Counted from the first letter of the stretch, positions 11,377 to 23,479 are shown. The stretch: DNA of 64,000 nucleotides from Rhyacophila brunnea (GCA_022495005.1 JAGYXB010001580.1:558001-622000); one strand, 5' to 3'. Numbers and translations: made by a program. The notes: a model not told the origin generated them from the letters alone.

Positions 11377-11940
11377 ACCATGTCCGATTCTAATAAGATC
11401 ATATGGACCTCCACTACAGAACAGATAATAAATAGAATACCGATAGGCAATATTCAATACGCCGCATGGTGAAGCAGGCTTTTGAATGTGTGAGTGTCCT
11501 ACGAAAATGAAGCACGCATTATACACGTGCAATAGTGTGTGTAATACACCAACATTAAATGAGCGTAAATGCATAAACCGAGAGCAGTTTTTAGTATTCG
11601 ACGTAAAACGTATTCTTAACACGTGTGTAAGTTTAACTCGGACTCTTCCTTACTCGAGTCAGTTACCTGCTATCGCCTTACCCGTTGTGTATTTCAGTTC
11701 CCATTATTTCTGAGTTCCCTGACCTCCACAGAGTGGGGGTTTGTATTAACAGATTTTGTTTTTACGAGAAATGGATGTCAGCCACTTGCTCAATCTATTA
11801 GGTCCATACTCTGACTCATTCACAAATTAAAAAACCATATGTGTACTTGCCAGACCCAGGATTCGAACCTGGGACCCTCGACACTATAGACCGGCGCTTA
11901 AGCCCCGCGTCCATCGTGGCAAATACAGTGTCGGGGGAAA
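11377..11940 (-). mobile_element. tRNA-derived SINE, copy 2, interrupted
   Basis: A minus-strand SINE. Its 3' end (GACCATGTCCGATTCTAATA at 11377) is separated from its body and tRNA-like head (11721-11940, box B as GGATTCGAACC on the plus strand) by a 306-bp insertion at 11415-11720. Confidence 0.8.
11415..11720. mobile_element. 306-bp insertion in SINE, 9-bp duplication
   Basis: Both sides carry GACCTCCAC (11406-11414 and 11721-11729), and the uninterrupted order is seen in the other SINE copies. The ends show weak inverted similarity (GAACAGATAATAA versus GAACTCAGAAATAATGG on the complement). A 9-bp duplication is typical of Mutator-like elements but also occurs elsewhere. No coding capacity. 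Confidence 0.65.
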
Positions 11941-12307
11941 CAAATATTTAATATTATTATTTTGATAGTTAAAGAGTTGTTTAGTTTGTGTTGTGTCATT
12001 TATGATTGATATTATAAATAAACATTAGAAATATTGAACTCTGCGATTTTCAGGTTGTCCCATTTTTTGCTCCTAAATCCCATTTTTTTTTTATTTCACG
12101 TACTAAAAATCCTGATTTGGTAAACTAATTATCAGGCAACGCTGATACCGACAGAAATACTGATGGTGTAAGGTAGATAAAAAATAGATTCACTTTTTTA
12201 CGAACACTGTCAGTATTACTGATGTGACTTTACTGTCCGTAATATTGAACGTGTGGAGTCTGCTTAGGAAAATTCTGGGGGCAGTCGATTTGTCTTAATA
12301 CTATCAT

Positions 12308-12607
12308 GGTAAATGCAGAACGCAATTTGTTAAAATTTCTCCGAAGTTTGATGTAATAGAGTTTATTAAAAGCCTTAAATGGAGATGGGCTGGACACATA
12401 GCTCGAAGAAGAGACAATCGTTGGACAAATCTAGTCATCCAGTGGTATCCAAGAAGTACAAAACGTCCGCAAGGTAGACCTAGAGGCCGCTGGATCGATG
12501 AAATGATAAAGTTCTGCGGAAATACGTGGCAACGCAATGCACAGGACCGAGATAAGTGGAAGCAGCTTGAAGAGGCCTTCATTCAGCAGTGGATAGATTC
12601 AGGCTGA
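12308..12607 (+). pseudogene. RTE-clade LINE, C-terminus of ORF2
   Basis: The plus frame 12308-12607 reads through KWRWAGHIARRRDNRW, GRPRGRWIDE and NTWQRNAQDRDKWKQLEEAF to a stop. This conserved tail (KWxWAGHxAR...GRPxxRWxD...AQDRxxWxxxxEAFxQQW) is characteristic of RTE/BovB-like LINE polyproteins after the reverse transcriptase. A GATGAT-rich tail follows. It is a 5'-truncated fossil; the upstream RT and endonuclease are absent. Confidence 0.8.
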
Positions 12608-12629
12608 TGATGATAATGATGATTATATA

Positions 12630-15078
12630 TTTTACAGATAAATAATAAGACATGTTTATTTCAGTTTTTTTATTAATGCATTTTCAATGCTACATATTGA
12701 TACATTTTATTATGATATTCGATACATTTTATAAAACAATTATTTTATTGTTGTACCAGTTTCGTTTTGCTCATATTCAAATTTATACATTTCAGCAGTG
12801 AAGTTTAAGTACTTATAAGAAAGTAGGTATTTTAGAAGGTTTAATTTACAGCAAACAGTGTCTAATCTTCCAGTTGACTTAAAAAATCTTAATATTTCTT
12901 TTCAGTTAAGGACAGTGAATTTTTAAAAATAGAAAATTAATGAAAATAAATACTTATGTTAGGTAAATAACACTACATGCATGATTGATATTGAATTGAA
13001 TCATTCGTAACATTAAAATACATTAATATTGTAGCAATACGTAATTCAAATTTAATAATCCATAATTCTTATTTTAAAATCAGTATGCGAAATGTTCAAT
13101 TTAATTTCAAGTATTTCACACAATTAAAGTATTGTATACGGACCCCTCAAATTGATAATACCCAGTGGATCTAATTCACCACTAATTGTATTATACCGTC
13201 ACTGTGCAGGTCAAGTAGCGTAACCCTCACTTTTCACCAAAATGACATTTTGATGGTAATGGACTTATTGCATACTCTTACACGAACTGGCCAAGTATCA
13301 TAAATCCCAAAAAAAATATTTCATATCAAAATAATTCAAAACTATTTTTTAAGCCATTTGTAACTTGACAAAAAATATTCCAGCCAAATGCTGTAACACT
13401 ATCTAACCTCTCTAAGCGTAAGCCACAGGGTAGGTACAGAGTAAACCACTCAATTTGTAATAAAATAATAAATAAATATTATATAAAATAATAAGTAAGC
13501 CCAATGCCCACAGTTTTTTTCACTTCCTGAACAATTTGATATTTGAGGGTTGCCACAATTTGCCTGTACAGTGACGATTATTACGGTAGAGTAGAAATCC
13601 TGACAGCAATACCTGTAGAGCGAGACCAAAGCTCCACAAATTTGCGATTACAAAAAAATGGGAAAGTCATTTACAGCCAGTCGGAAGCCATAGTCATTTA
13701 CAAAAACACTTTTATTCTTCAGGTGCTGCGAAATAATGAATTAAAAAAAGATTTGGATATTTCATACGTAATGCCATTGATTAAATGTAAAAAAAAATAT
13801 TGCTTATGATTCAATCCAAAGTTTTGAAAGATCCCACCACCAATGTTACCCCACAGTATATTATTTCATCCGAAAGACATTGTTTCAGTTAAATAATAAC
13901 TATAACAAAATATCATGAGAAATCAATAAATAGATTATTATTATTTGTAATTAAATTAAAGACTTAAGGTTAGATACATCTTAATGTTAATCACTACGTT
14001 GACTGATACAGTTTTAATTAAAACTAGTATACCTACGTCACAAGTCTTCAAAGATTATTTTAATATAGTAGTACCAGACAATACTTAGTGGCACCCCACA
14101 ACGGAAAAACCAATTAATACAATATACTAAATATAGTATAACGATAACCTGCTACACTTTGTATAAAATATATCATTTGAAAAAAAATATATAATATACG
14201 AGTAAGTTGTATTTCATTGGTTGTAAATGTGGGAGTTCAGCTAAACATTGACTATTACTGCATCAAATAATACTAGTTTTCATATAATTATATCTTAATA
14301 TGCAAAATTAACATAATGGCAATTGTGACTAAACACATTATTACATAATATACCTAAATTAATTATAGTTAAAATAACCTTAAACTGTATTAAAAATTAT
14401 ACGTCTTATCAATTATTGATTAATGCCATCAATGTGTATGTTTATATTACTAACTATATTTTATTATAGACCATGCAGTCTATTGGTACCCCGCAAGTAA
14501 AATTTCATAAATGAGAGCATTATGTATATAATGCATAGTTTCCAAGTCAGTTATATCTACATTTATTTTTTTTAATTTCGAGATAGGCACTCACAAAAAA
14601 ATATCAGCCAGCAAAATAATAACATGTTTGATTAAACCATCATAATATTGACCCTAAACACGTTATGTTTGTATAAAAAATCATGCTTTTCTATTTGTCA
14701 AATAATATATCAACATCCCTATTGCATTTTACCGATTTGGGTGATATTAACTTCAGATTTAAATACAATTTTACAAATAAATGCAATTAGATTTGGTATA
14801 ATCAATGTCCTTAATAAACAAAATTATTATTTTTAAAAACGCGTAGATAACCGATATTGTAACTAAACCCTTCAAATAGTACACACCCTGACGTCCCTGA
14901 CCAATTAATCACAGAGTATAGATATTTTTATTTAGGTAAATTATAATTTTAATGCATAACTGTTGATTTTAAAAACGAATCAAGAACACATAGTATATAG
15001 ATAGCTTTCACTTGTTTAATAACAAAAATAAACCAAATACCTAAATGTGAATTTATTATGTGGTGTTTTTTACCCATT
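12630..15078. other. no recognisable feature
   Basis: Long AT-rich stretch. One 88-codon open frame at 13543-13809 (plus) has no recognisable domain and no splice context that I can defend. The rest shows no coding signal or repeat partner. Confidence 0.5.
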
Positions 15079-15086
15079 CTCTAAGC

Positions 15087-15782
15087 CAGGGTTTCCCAAA
15101 CTATGTTCCGCGGAAGACCAGTGTTCCGCCGAACCTGAATAGGTGTTCCACGACCATTTGAAACAGTTTTATACACTGCAACACATTTAAAGATCTTCTA
15201 CTGAGTAGAAGTAAAATAATTAAAACTAAAATAATTGAAGAATCTACTTCATATTGAAAGGCGAGTGATGGTCAATCTCCACTGATTTTTATGACGTCAA
15301 GTATCTAGACAGGTCATGGCTCCCACAAGGGGGGGGGGCTGACAGGCCTCTAGCCTGGGGGTCTGGGCTTACGGGGGACCCGGCGTGAGAGATCGACCAG
15401 CCAAGTGAGATAAACACACATCACAAACATGCACTAATAGTAAAAAAATGTCGCATGCGGCGCTATTTCACTTCAAGCATACTAACATTTAATAATATGT
15501 AGTTTTGCCATATTTGCAATTTTTGAAGTAGGAGGCCCGCCAAAGATCCTAGCCTGAGAGCCCGCTTCGGGATGTACAGGCGCAAAACCATATTTTGATG
15601 AAAGATGGGGTATATTGTTTTTAACTGACCGGCTGACAAGTCTTGTCAGTTCAGCGACAGTTGCCAAAATTGGCAGAACGGTTAGCTGCGCTAATAAATA
15701 ACCTACAAAATAAACTAAGTGTTCTGTTAAAATTTCCGGGTTTGCGAAGTGTTCCATTGCAGAAAAATTTTGGGAAACCCTG
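15087..15782 (-). mobile_element. non-autonomous hAT, family 1 copy B
   Basis: Ends CAGGGTTTCCCAAA and TTTGGGAAACCCTG are flanked by CTCTAAGC (15079-15086) and CTCTAAGT (15783-15790), a 7/8 duplication. It is the reverse-orientation sister of 3487-4946 without the 615-bp nested insert. Open frames inside are shared with that copy and have no transposase features. Confidence 0.85.
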
Positions 15783-15790
15783 CTCTAAGT

Positions 15791-17160
15791 AATTAGTGCA
15801 GTGTACAACTGTGAAGGGAATAAATTGTATTGACACCCTGAGAATTAAAAAAATAATCACAAATTATCGTACCAACGTGACTCAAGAAAAATTACGTAAT
15901 AAATAACTCCTCAGGTAATTATTATATCTTACGGGGTGCCGATTAGTACTACTATAACATAACCTAAAAATGCACTAATTATTTATAGCATTTATTGGTT
16001 CTTACAAAATAATTCGTATTAAAGTACGTATCCCTCTTAAAGCACCAGTTATTTCTTATGCACATTGCACAATGGTATACTTAACTGTATTACTATTCTA
16101 TAGTTAAGTCAAGAGAAAATATTGAGCTCAGTAGGTAAAATGATGACTGTCGTGGCTTAAAAAAATCTTAAAGAATTTTGGCAATATTTATCATCATCCG
16201 AATTCTATAATTAAAATATTCTATAAAAATATTCTTTTTATATTATTTAATATTATCTCCATACATCTTACCAGTGTAATAAAATTGTTACACCTGTAAT
16301 TTATCGTCGTTATTATTAATATGGGCCAGATGCATGGTCATAAGTGGCCTATGTGCCTCTTTACTTAATAATAATTATACATCCGAAGTCGGTCGATTGA
16401 TGACTAACATCGTTACACATTTAAATGCAAATGGCAGCTGTAGAAATAATCAATTATATATGTCGTACTCGGAATTTAAGTAAATATACCTAGCGCATAA
16501 TTATTGTGCTTGTGCAATTTGTTGTTTGCGTCTATAATAAATTAATTACTAGTGCAATTCGATGTTTTGTCGCTAACGATAGACACAGGATAATTTTGAC
16601 AGCTGTCATTAAATTTTCTCAATTTTATGACTAAATTTGAAAAAATTGCGTTAGTCACTAATCAAACAAGCATAAGTTAAGAAGCACATACTGCCACTCA
16701 CTACTATGCATCTGGGCCAAACTAAACACAATCTTCTTACAACAATCAATCCATTAATTTTAAATGAAAATATGTATGTAAATATTTATAATATGTTGCT
16801 AGACAATGTTTGGTGACACCCATCAGTATGTTATGTTCATGTATTCTTTACATAACTGCAAGTATTTCACCGACCGCTAATGTTATATTATATACCCCAT
16901 TTATTCAAAATGTGGCATGCATTTATTCAAAAAGTGGCATGAAAAATATAAATATAATAATAACTCTTTCTAATGTTTTCGATAAACATGCATTAAAACA
17001 GCGATTAATAATCCAGTATGTCAAATGTAGTTGCTGAGTGCCACTAAACTTTGACTTATGCTAGTACCTATACTACATTGTCACTGTTTTAAAAAATAAC
17101 TACTTGAAGATTGGCAACATTCTTGAATTTGTGAGGATTGCGTATTATAATATATAATTC
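15791..17160. other. no recognisable feature
   Basis: AT-rich intergenic sequence downstream of the mucin gene. I see no coding sequence or repeat partner. The open frame at 16810-17037 has no recognisable motif. Confidence 0.5.
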
Positions 17161-17162
17161 AA

Positions 17163-17319
17163 TTTATTCAGCAATAAAAATAGATGAAAATTGTATTTAA
17201 CCAAATTTATCTAAGTGATATCGAATACCTATAGCACATAGATTGTTTTTTAACCCCAAAATTGCACATCGAGCCCAAATGTCTGTTAAAATAATCACCA
17301 AAAGTTAAAACTAATTTAT
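17163..17319 (-). other. 3' UTR of chitin-binding mucin with AATAAA signals
   Basis: On the minus strand an AATAAA lies at 17320-17315, overlapping the last base of the stop codon, and a second lies at 17168-17163. The second is better placed to direct cleavage and would give a 3' UTR of about 150-190 bases. The exact end is inferred. Confidence 0.45.
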
Positions 17320-17595
17320 TTAAGGGGCAACATTGACTAATTCAATTGGGACTTCCCACCGTCTGCTCCAAACTTCAGGCGCGTTGATGCACCTTGAAAT
17401 TCGTGAAGTCCTCTCGCACTTTCTGCTGACGGGCCAGTATACGTAGTCTTGAGGACACTGATAGAGGAATCCTTGCATCTTATGGGATGGGAGAGATCTT
17501 CTGCACTTGACGAATGCTGGAGAGCATTGGTTCTCTCCGTCGAGGGAGAAATGTCCTTCGGCTGGACAGAGGAGACGATCGGCTTTCACCAACAC
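17320..17595 (-). CDS. chitin-binding mucin, exon 4 (last): CBM14 domain 12
   Basis: Last coding exon, residues 1622-1712 of the deduced protein, ending at a TAA. The acceptor TTCCAG precedes GTGTTGGTG in phase 0, matching the phase-0 donor of exon 3. It encodes a divergent chitin-binding domain with cysteines at about residues 1631, 1645, 1652, 1668, 1681 and 1690, and the segment GFLYQCPQDYVYWPVSRKC. This domain has no Ser/Thr linker of its own and ends with a short tail. It is distinct from the repeated domains and probably acts as a conserved C-terminal module. The reading opens with GTG only because it follows a splice site; it is not a start codon. Confidence 0.9.
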   Translation of the reverse strand: MLVKADRLLCPAEGHFSLDGENQCSPAFVKCRRSLPSHKMQGFLYQCPQDYVYWPVSRKCERTSRISRCINAPEVWSRRWEVPIELVNVAP

Positions 17596-17756
17596 CTGGA
17601 AGTTTTATAAAATTAATACGATCATGTTTAAAAAAAGTTATAATATCATGAAAAGGAAGAATTTAATCAAGGAGTTCATGAGATAGTTATTAAAATGACA
17701 AAATACTAAGAGAAGATGATTTTCTTGGCTGAAAACCCTTTGAAAATGATCAGTTG

Positions 17757-17922
17757 CAGTGCAGTTCGTCAGCTGAATGCAGAGCTATTCTAACTCACAT
17801 TTAATTTTTTTAGAAAAGAGTTCTTTGAAACAACCTACTTAAATTATTTATTTATTTCTGTTAAATATTTCAAATGTGAGTTAGAATACTCGTAGTGCTA
17901 CATTCTGCTGACGAGTTGTACC
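17757..17922. repeat. fold-back MITE in intron 3
   Basis: Inverted arms at 17757-17812 and 17871-17922 share CGTCAGCTGAATGCAG-like sequence and a 14-base TTCTAACTCACATT segment, separated by about 60 bases. The whole is inside the 626-bp third intron (17596-18221). No clear target duplication. Confidence 0.55.
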
Positions 17923-18221
17923 CTAACGTACTTCAAAAATATATAATTATTTTTTTTGGTTTGGAAATACAATAATATACTAATAATCAAATTTTATTTT
18001 AAGAATTTACATGTCGTTTTTTGATGAGAACTGAGCAGAATGCTATGCAGAAATAGATATTTCATGAAAGTATCAGAAAACCTAATAACAAACTCGATTT
18101 GTTACATAGATATTATATTAATTTGTCCATATATCATGAATTCTCTTTTAAAATAAAATTATTTTGAGACTATGTGTAGATGATAATATAAAAAATACAT
18201 ATGTAAATCATATTATCTTAC

Positions 18222-21200
18222 TGGTGGTAATGAATTGTCGTCCAATTTCCTAAATGTCGCCTTTTGTGCAATCTCGCCTTCGCATTTTTGTTGAGTCTTA
18301 TTCTCAGGCACGCACTGTGTCTTTTTGTCATCATAAATTGTATCATCAGGACATCTCAAGACCACCACCTTCATGTCATAATTATTTGGATCGTTTGTAC
18401 ATTGGTAGAACAGGTTGCAATACTTAGGATGTCTTCTGAAACCAGTTGGACATACTAGAGCTACTTGGTCGCCTTCTAATTCACCTACAGGACACTTCGT
18501 CTGATTGGTAGGTTGTTCAGTTGACTCCTCTGTCGTCATTTCGATCGTCATTTCTGTTGTCATTTCAGTTGTCATTTCGGTCGTCATTTCCGTAGTTCCT
18601 TCAGTAGTTTCTTGGGTTGAGTCCGTTGTACCTTCAGTCATAGTTTCAGTAGTTTCTGGTTGTTGTTCTGTGGTTGTTTGTTCAGTTGTTGCCGGTTCTG
18701 TCGTTGCTTGGTCAGTTGTTGCCGGTTCTGTCGTTGCTTGGTCAGTTGTTGACTGTTCAGTTGTTGCTTGTTCGGTTGTTGTTTGTTCAGTCTTTTCTTC
18801 TGTTTGTGTTGTAGCCTCAGTTGTTGCCGGCGCTTCAGTTTCAGTACTTCCCTGCGTCTGTGTTGTTGTTTCAGAGTTATCCGTTGTAGTTTCAGATTTA
18901 TCTGTTGTAGTTTCAGATTTATCTGTCGTAGTTTCCGGTTGTTCTGTAGTTGTTTCTTGGCCTTCTGTCGTGGTTTCTTTCGGCTCTTCAGTCATTGCCA
19001 TCGTTGTTCCTTTTCCGGAACAATCTCGTCGTGGATAAACTGATTCTTCATGATTGCAAGTATCTAATTCAGGATCCCATATTGTACCCTCCGCACAGTT
19101 ATAGTAATAGACAGAATAACGTTTCCCTTTGTCACCATCCCAGTCTACACATCTGTAGAACTTTTTGCAATTTGTTGGATGAGCGAAGTACCCTGCATGT
19201 GGACAGCTAATTGTTGCATTCATTACAGTTGGTTCTGTTCCATTGCATGCTGTTTGATTTTTCCCAGACTCTGTAGTGGATTGAGATGCTTGTGTGGTCG
19301 AGGTTGGCTTAGATGTTGTTTGGGATGAAGTTGGTTTTTTAGTAGTCGATTTCGTAGTGGATTGGGAAGTAGTAGATTTCTGAGTTGAAGAAGATGAAGC
19401 AGTTGTCTGAGAAGAGGAGCTAGAACTCTCTGTAGCTTCAGTGGTTTCAGGTGATTCTCCGTCTGAATGGCATGCATTATTGACAGCCCATGGATGGTTG
19501 CAAGTGGTGGTTTCATCATCCCAAACTGTTCCTTCGGCACAATCGAAATCATATTTTGTGTAACCACCTTTTTCGTTTGAGACGCATCTATAAAACTTTT
19601 TACAGTTATCTGGGTTACCATGGAAACCTTCTGATGTACACTTTCCAGATGATACAGAAGTAGTTTGTTGTGTACCGGAAGTTGTGCTTTCTTGACTAGA
19701 CGATGTAGCTTGTGATCCGCTTTCTTGTGTTGTACTTGACGAAGGTTCAGAACTATCAGTTGTTGATTGTTGACCTGGTTCTTTACTTTCAGAAGTTTTC
19801 CCGCAATTTTTGACAGCCGAATCATGGTTACATCCTAAAATTTCCTGATCCCAAACGGTTCCTTCGCCACAAGCGAAATCATATTTCGTATAACCTCCTT
19901 GTCCATTGTCAACACATCTGTAGAATTTTTTGCAATCGTCTTCGTAACCATGGAATCCTTCAGAATCGCATTTGCCCCCAGATGGTGGTCGAGATGAATC
20001 GGTTGAGGAAGATTGTTGCGATTGTTCCGTAGTTGAAGATGAACCATCTGTTGGCCTGCCAGACTGACTTGTTGATGAACTGGTTGTTGTTGAAGTTTGT
20101 TCTGTTTGGCCTGGTTCTTTCCCACTCTCAGTAAAAGTTTGTCCACTATTTGAACCACAGTTTTTCACTGCCCATTCATGGTTACATCCCTGGATTTCTT
20201 GGTCCCAAACTGTTCCATCACCACATGTAAAGTCATATTTGGTATATCCACCCATTCCATTGTCAACGCAGCGGTAAAACTTCTTACAATCCTCTTGATC
20301 TGGATGAAAACCTTCAGAGTCACACTTTCCTGAACTTGGTTTCGATGGTTTTGAGCTTGACGATTCAGTTGAACCTGGTTTTTGTGTCTGTGAAGGCTCA
20401 GATGAAGATGATGTCGATTCAGTTGTTGCTGGTTTACCAGTGGCTTCTGTAGTGGAACTTGACTCAGGTTCAACATAATTATTCTCGCTACTGCTCTCTC
20501 CTTTTCCAGATCCACAATTTTTCACTGCCCAATCATGGTTACATCCCTGAATTTCTTGATCCCAAACAGTACCATCACCGCAGCTGAAGTCATATTTTGT
20601 ATATCCACCCATTCCATTATCAACACAGCGATAGAATTTCTTACAATCATCTTGGTCTGGATAGAAACCTTCTGATTCACACTTCCCAGAACTGGGTTTA
20701 GACGGCTTAGAGCCTGACGATTCAGTTGAACTTGATGATTGAGTCGAACCCGACGACTGTGTTTGAGAAACCTCGGATGATGATGATGATGACGGTGGTG
20801 ATGAGGTAGGTTTGCTACTTGTCGGCGTAGAGCTTGTACTACTAGATTCAGGTTCAACATAATTTGTTTCACCACTTTCTACTTTTCCAGAACCACAGTT
20901 TTTCACCGCTGATTCATGATTGCATCCTTGAATCTCCTGGTCCCACACAGTTCCATCTCCACAGCTAAACTCATACTTTGTATAACCTCCTTGTCCATTG
21001 TCTACGCATCTATAGAATTTCTTACAGTCATTGGTATCTGGGTGGAAACCTTCAGAAGTACAGGGCTCGTTTTGACTTATCGGTTTCGATTGAGATTTCT
21101 GTGTGGTAGAAGTCGACTGTTGAGGAGCTTCTGTGGTCTTCTGACTCTGTGTAGTTTCAGATTTACTTTCAGTCGTTGATGTAGCTCTTTGTGTAGTTGT

Positions 21201-22766
21201 AGTTCCACTCGATGGTTCAGAACTACTCGATTCTCCCGAACCATATTCTGATCCACTTGAACTACTCGATGATCCACCGCATGATTTCACTGCCCACTCG
21301 TGATTGCAACCCTCAATCTCTTGATCCCACACAGTACCGTCACCACATGAAAATTCATATTTCGTGAATCCTCCCATTCCGTTATCAACGCATCTATAGA
21401 ATTTCTTGCAGTCTTTGCTATCACCTATGAAACCGCTTTGAGAACATTTATCACTTGAGTGTGATGATTGAGGTTTATTTGTTGTCTGTACAGTTGTTGT
21501 TGTTCCTTCAGTTGGTTTTGATTCCTCCTTGTGAGAACTTTCTGTAGTTCCCTGATTATTTTGATTATTACTATTATCTTCTCCACCATTAAACTCTTGG
21601 GATTCTTGGTTATTTGTTTCTTGAGTAGATGAACCAGTCTTTTCGGTAGATGACCCATCGTGAGATCCTTGATTCCAACCGCTTTCTTGGTTAGACGGGC
21701 TTCCTCCTGAATTAGACTCTTGCGGCTTGTTGGATCCTCCGCAGTTTTTAACAGCCCATGCATGGTTGCAACCCTGAATTTCTTGATTCCACACCGTACC
21801 ATCACCGCAAGAGAATTCGTATTTTGTATAACCACCCTGCCCATTGTCTACGCAACGATAAAACTTTTTGCAGTCTTTAGAGTCGCCAATAAATCCACTT
21901 TCAGTACACTTGTCATTGCTACTACCGGTTTGATGGTTGTCTCCATTTCCAGATGAGTGAGTTGTAGATTCTTGTTTAACTGGCTTTTGGCTTGTTGTAC
22001 TCGAAGGTTTGTTTTGGGGTGGCTTATTGGAATGGTGCTGAGAATTTTGACCATTTGAAGGCTTTTGAGAACTGGATTGACTGCTTTGCGTGCTATGAGT
22101 TCCTTGAGGTCTGGAGGTTGTTTGTGGTCGGTTAGTTTGAGAAGTTGAACTAGTTGAGCTTGGGCCTTTATCAGATCCATGGTTATCTTGAGACCATTCA
22201 GAGTTAGAACCTGTATTTTGGGTATTCTGAGAATTTTTACACTTCTGGTTTTTGGTAGCCCATGCATGGTTACATCCTTGAATTTCTTGATCCCAGACCG
22301 TGTCAGAACTACAAGCAAACTCGTATCTTGTGTATCCACCACGTCCATTATCGACGCACCTGTAAAACTTTTGACAGTCGTTACTATCAGCCATAAATCC
22401 ATCGCTCTCGCATTTATCTCCACTTGAAGAGGAAGTTTGTGAAGGAGGCTTGGTGGGCCTGCTTGTCGTTGATGACTGAGAAGATGTACTTGAACTCCAA
22501 GGAGCTTGTGTTGTTTTGGTAGTGGCAGAAGATATCGTAGTTGGTGCTTTAGTAGTCTTGTGTGTGGTTTTTACTGTGGATGTCGAGGTTGATGGGCTTG
22601 GTGATGGATAACGATATCCTCCGTCATCTACTTCATTTTCGTTTTCGTTTTGTCCGGCATTATTGTCCGGTTGTTGTTTTCCACCACATTCCGGTCTGCT
22701 AGTACTGCCTGGATGGTTGCATACATTTGATTCTGAATCAAAGACTGTTCCAGGACCACATTGAAA
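18222..22766 (-). CDS. chitin-binding mucin, exon 3: CBM14 domains 1 (end) to 11
   Basis: A 4,545-bp exon, residues 107-1621, opened by acceptor TTTACAG and closed by donor CCA|GTAAGA, both phase 0. It completes the first CBM14 domain and encodes ten more, at about residues 225-281, 393-448, 547-602, 675-730, 802-857, 921-976, 1039-1094, 1149-1205, 1294-1355 and 1545-1601. Each shows six cysteines and, in domains 3-10, CKKFYRCV; the repeated type also has WDQEIQGCNH. CBM14 (peritrophin-A) domains bind chitin with these disulfides and aromatic residues. Linkers are rich in Ser, Thr and Gln, as in O-glycosylated mucins; residues 1356-1530 are almost pure TTE repeats. N-glycosylation sequons include NGTE, NATI and NKTQ. 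A secreted structural chitin-binding protein is the clear reading. Drosophila mucin-related proteins of the Mur89F type are possible relatives, but I cannot confirm orthology. Confidence 0.95.
18535..18950 (-). repeat. coding minisatellites in the mucin linker
   Basis: Three tandem repeat types lie in frame in exon 3: 12-bp units coding TEMT (about 18535-18595), 15-bp units coding TTEQA/TTEPA (about 18675-18795, with an exact 30-bp duplication at 18691-18750), and 21-bp units coding ETTTDKS (about 18875-18940). All unit lengths are multiples of three, so length change keeps the frame. Confidence 0.85.
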
Positions 22767-23252
22767 CTGTAAACAAGTATAATAATTATGGCATTATTAA
22801 TTTATTATTTTCAAGCTTATAATAATCTAATGAGTGATGAGATGAAATTACATCTTATTTTAAATTAAAAAATATCAAACGCTAATAGATCCACATTAAA
22901 TATTATTTACCCATTTTGTATATACCCCACTTGCTAATAGTTAAATAGTTTATTAAATTATTGGCAAGTGCACGTACGTTGTAACTAAAATTTGGAGACG
23001 TGCCGACACCGGTTATTAATTAAGGCACCTAATTAATAGTTTAATTTAAAATGCAAAAGTTGACTGCCAAAAAAAATAACGCAATTAAGAAAGCGCTTCA
23101 GAGAGAATTATAAAAACTACTAGTTAATTTCGTTTCAATTAGATAGGAAGTACGTAGTTAAGTTTGTAGAGCACACGTGCGCGAATCCCTCTGGGTGTCG
23201 TATTTTTTTCAAAATGATTTTTTCTAGTGGTTAAATATTATGTTGCCCATAC
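22767..23252 (-). other. intron 2 of chitin-binding mucin
   Basis: 486-bp phase-0 intron from donor AGG|GTATGG to acceptor TTTACAG, splitting the first CBM14 domain between its third and fourth cysteines. AT-rich with no recognisable element. Confidence 0.85.
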
Positions 23253-23467
23253 CCTGTATGTCGTGAAGCTGTTTCCATTGGAGACACATCTGTAGAAAAT
23301 GGTGCAGTCTTTCGGGTCTGGATGGAAACCTTCGGAAGTACACCTGAACTCTGATGATGAAGATGATTCTGAGCGGAGTCTCGGCGGGAGAAGTCCTCTC
23401 TCCAGCGCTCTTCCTAGTCTGTCTCCAAAGTCAGGAAATGCTTCTGCCATTTCTTGTTCTTCAATTG
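23253..23467 (-). CDS. chitin-binding mucin, exon 2: N-terminus of CBM14 domain 1
   Basis: A 215-bp exon, residues 35-106. The acceptor TTCTTTGCAG precedes CAATTGAAG, which completes the Ala codon begun by the last G of exon 1. After an acidic and Arg-rich spacer (PDFGDRLGRALERGLLPPR) and a run of serines comes CTSEGFHPDPKDCTIFYRCV, the first half of a CBM14 domain starting at about Cys77. The donor after AGG (Arg106) is phase 0 and joins to FQCGPGTVFD in exon 3, restoring a standard six-cysteine domain. The internal Met at residue 41 is not needed as a start because the upstream signal-peptide exon joins in frame. Confidence 0.9.
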
Positions 23468-23479
23468 CTGCAAAGAAGG

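Noticed and set aside
11365..11622. Minus-strand 85-codon frame
   Set aside because: It runs across the SINE end and the 306-bp insert, so it is a composite of two elements.
12304..12582. Minus-strand 92-codon frame
   Set aside because: Antisense of the RTE LINE C-terminal coding segment, which is the recognisable strand.
18505..19038. 177-codon plus-strand open frame of Val/Ser repeats opposite the mucin exon
   Set aside because: It is the complement of the in-frame TTE/TEMT minisatellites. Repeats of three-base multiples keep the opposite strand open, and there is no independent coding signal.
19223..22423. Several 100-200 codon minus-strand frames within the mucin exon
   Set aside because: They are frame-shifted readings of the repeated CBM14-linker sequence. 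The main frame has the conserved cysteines.
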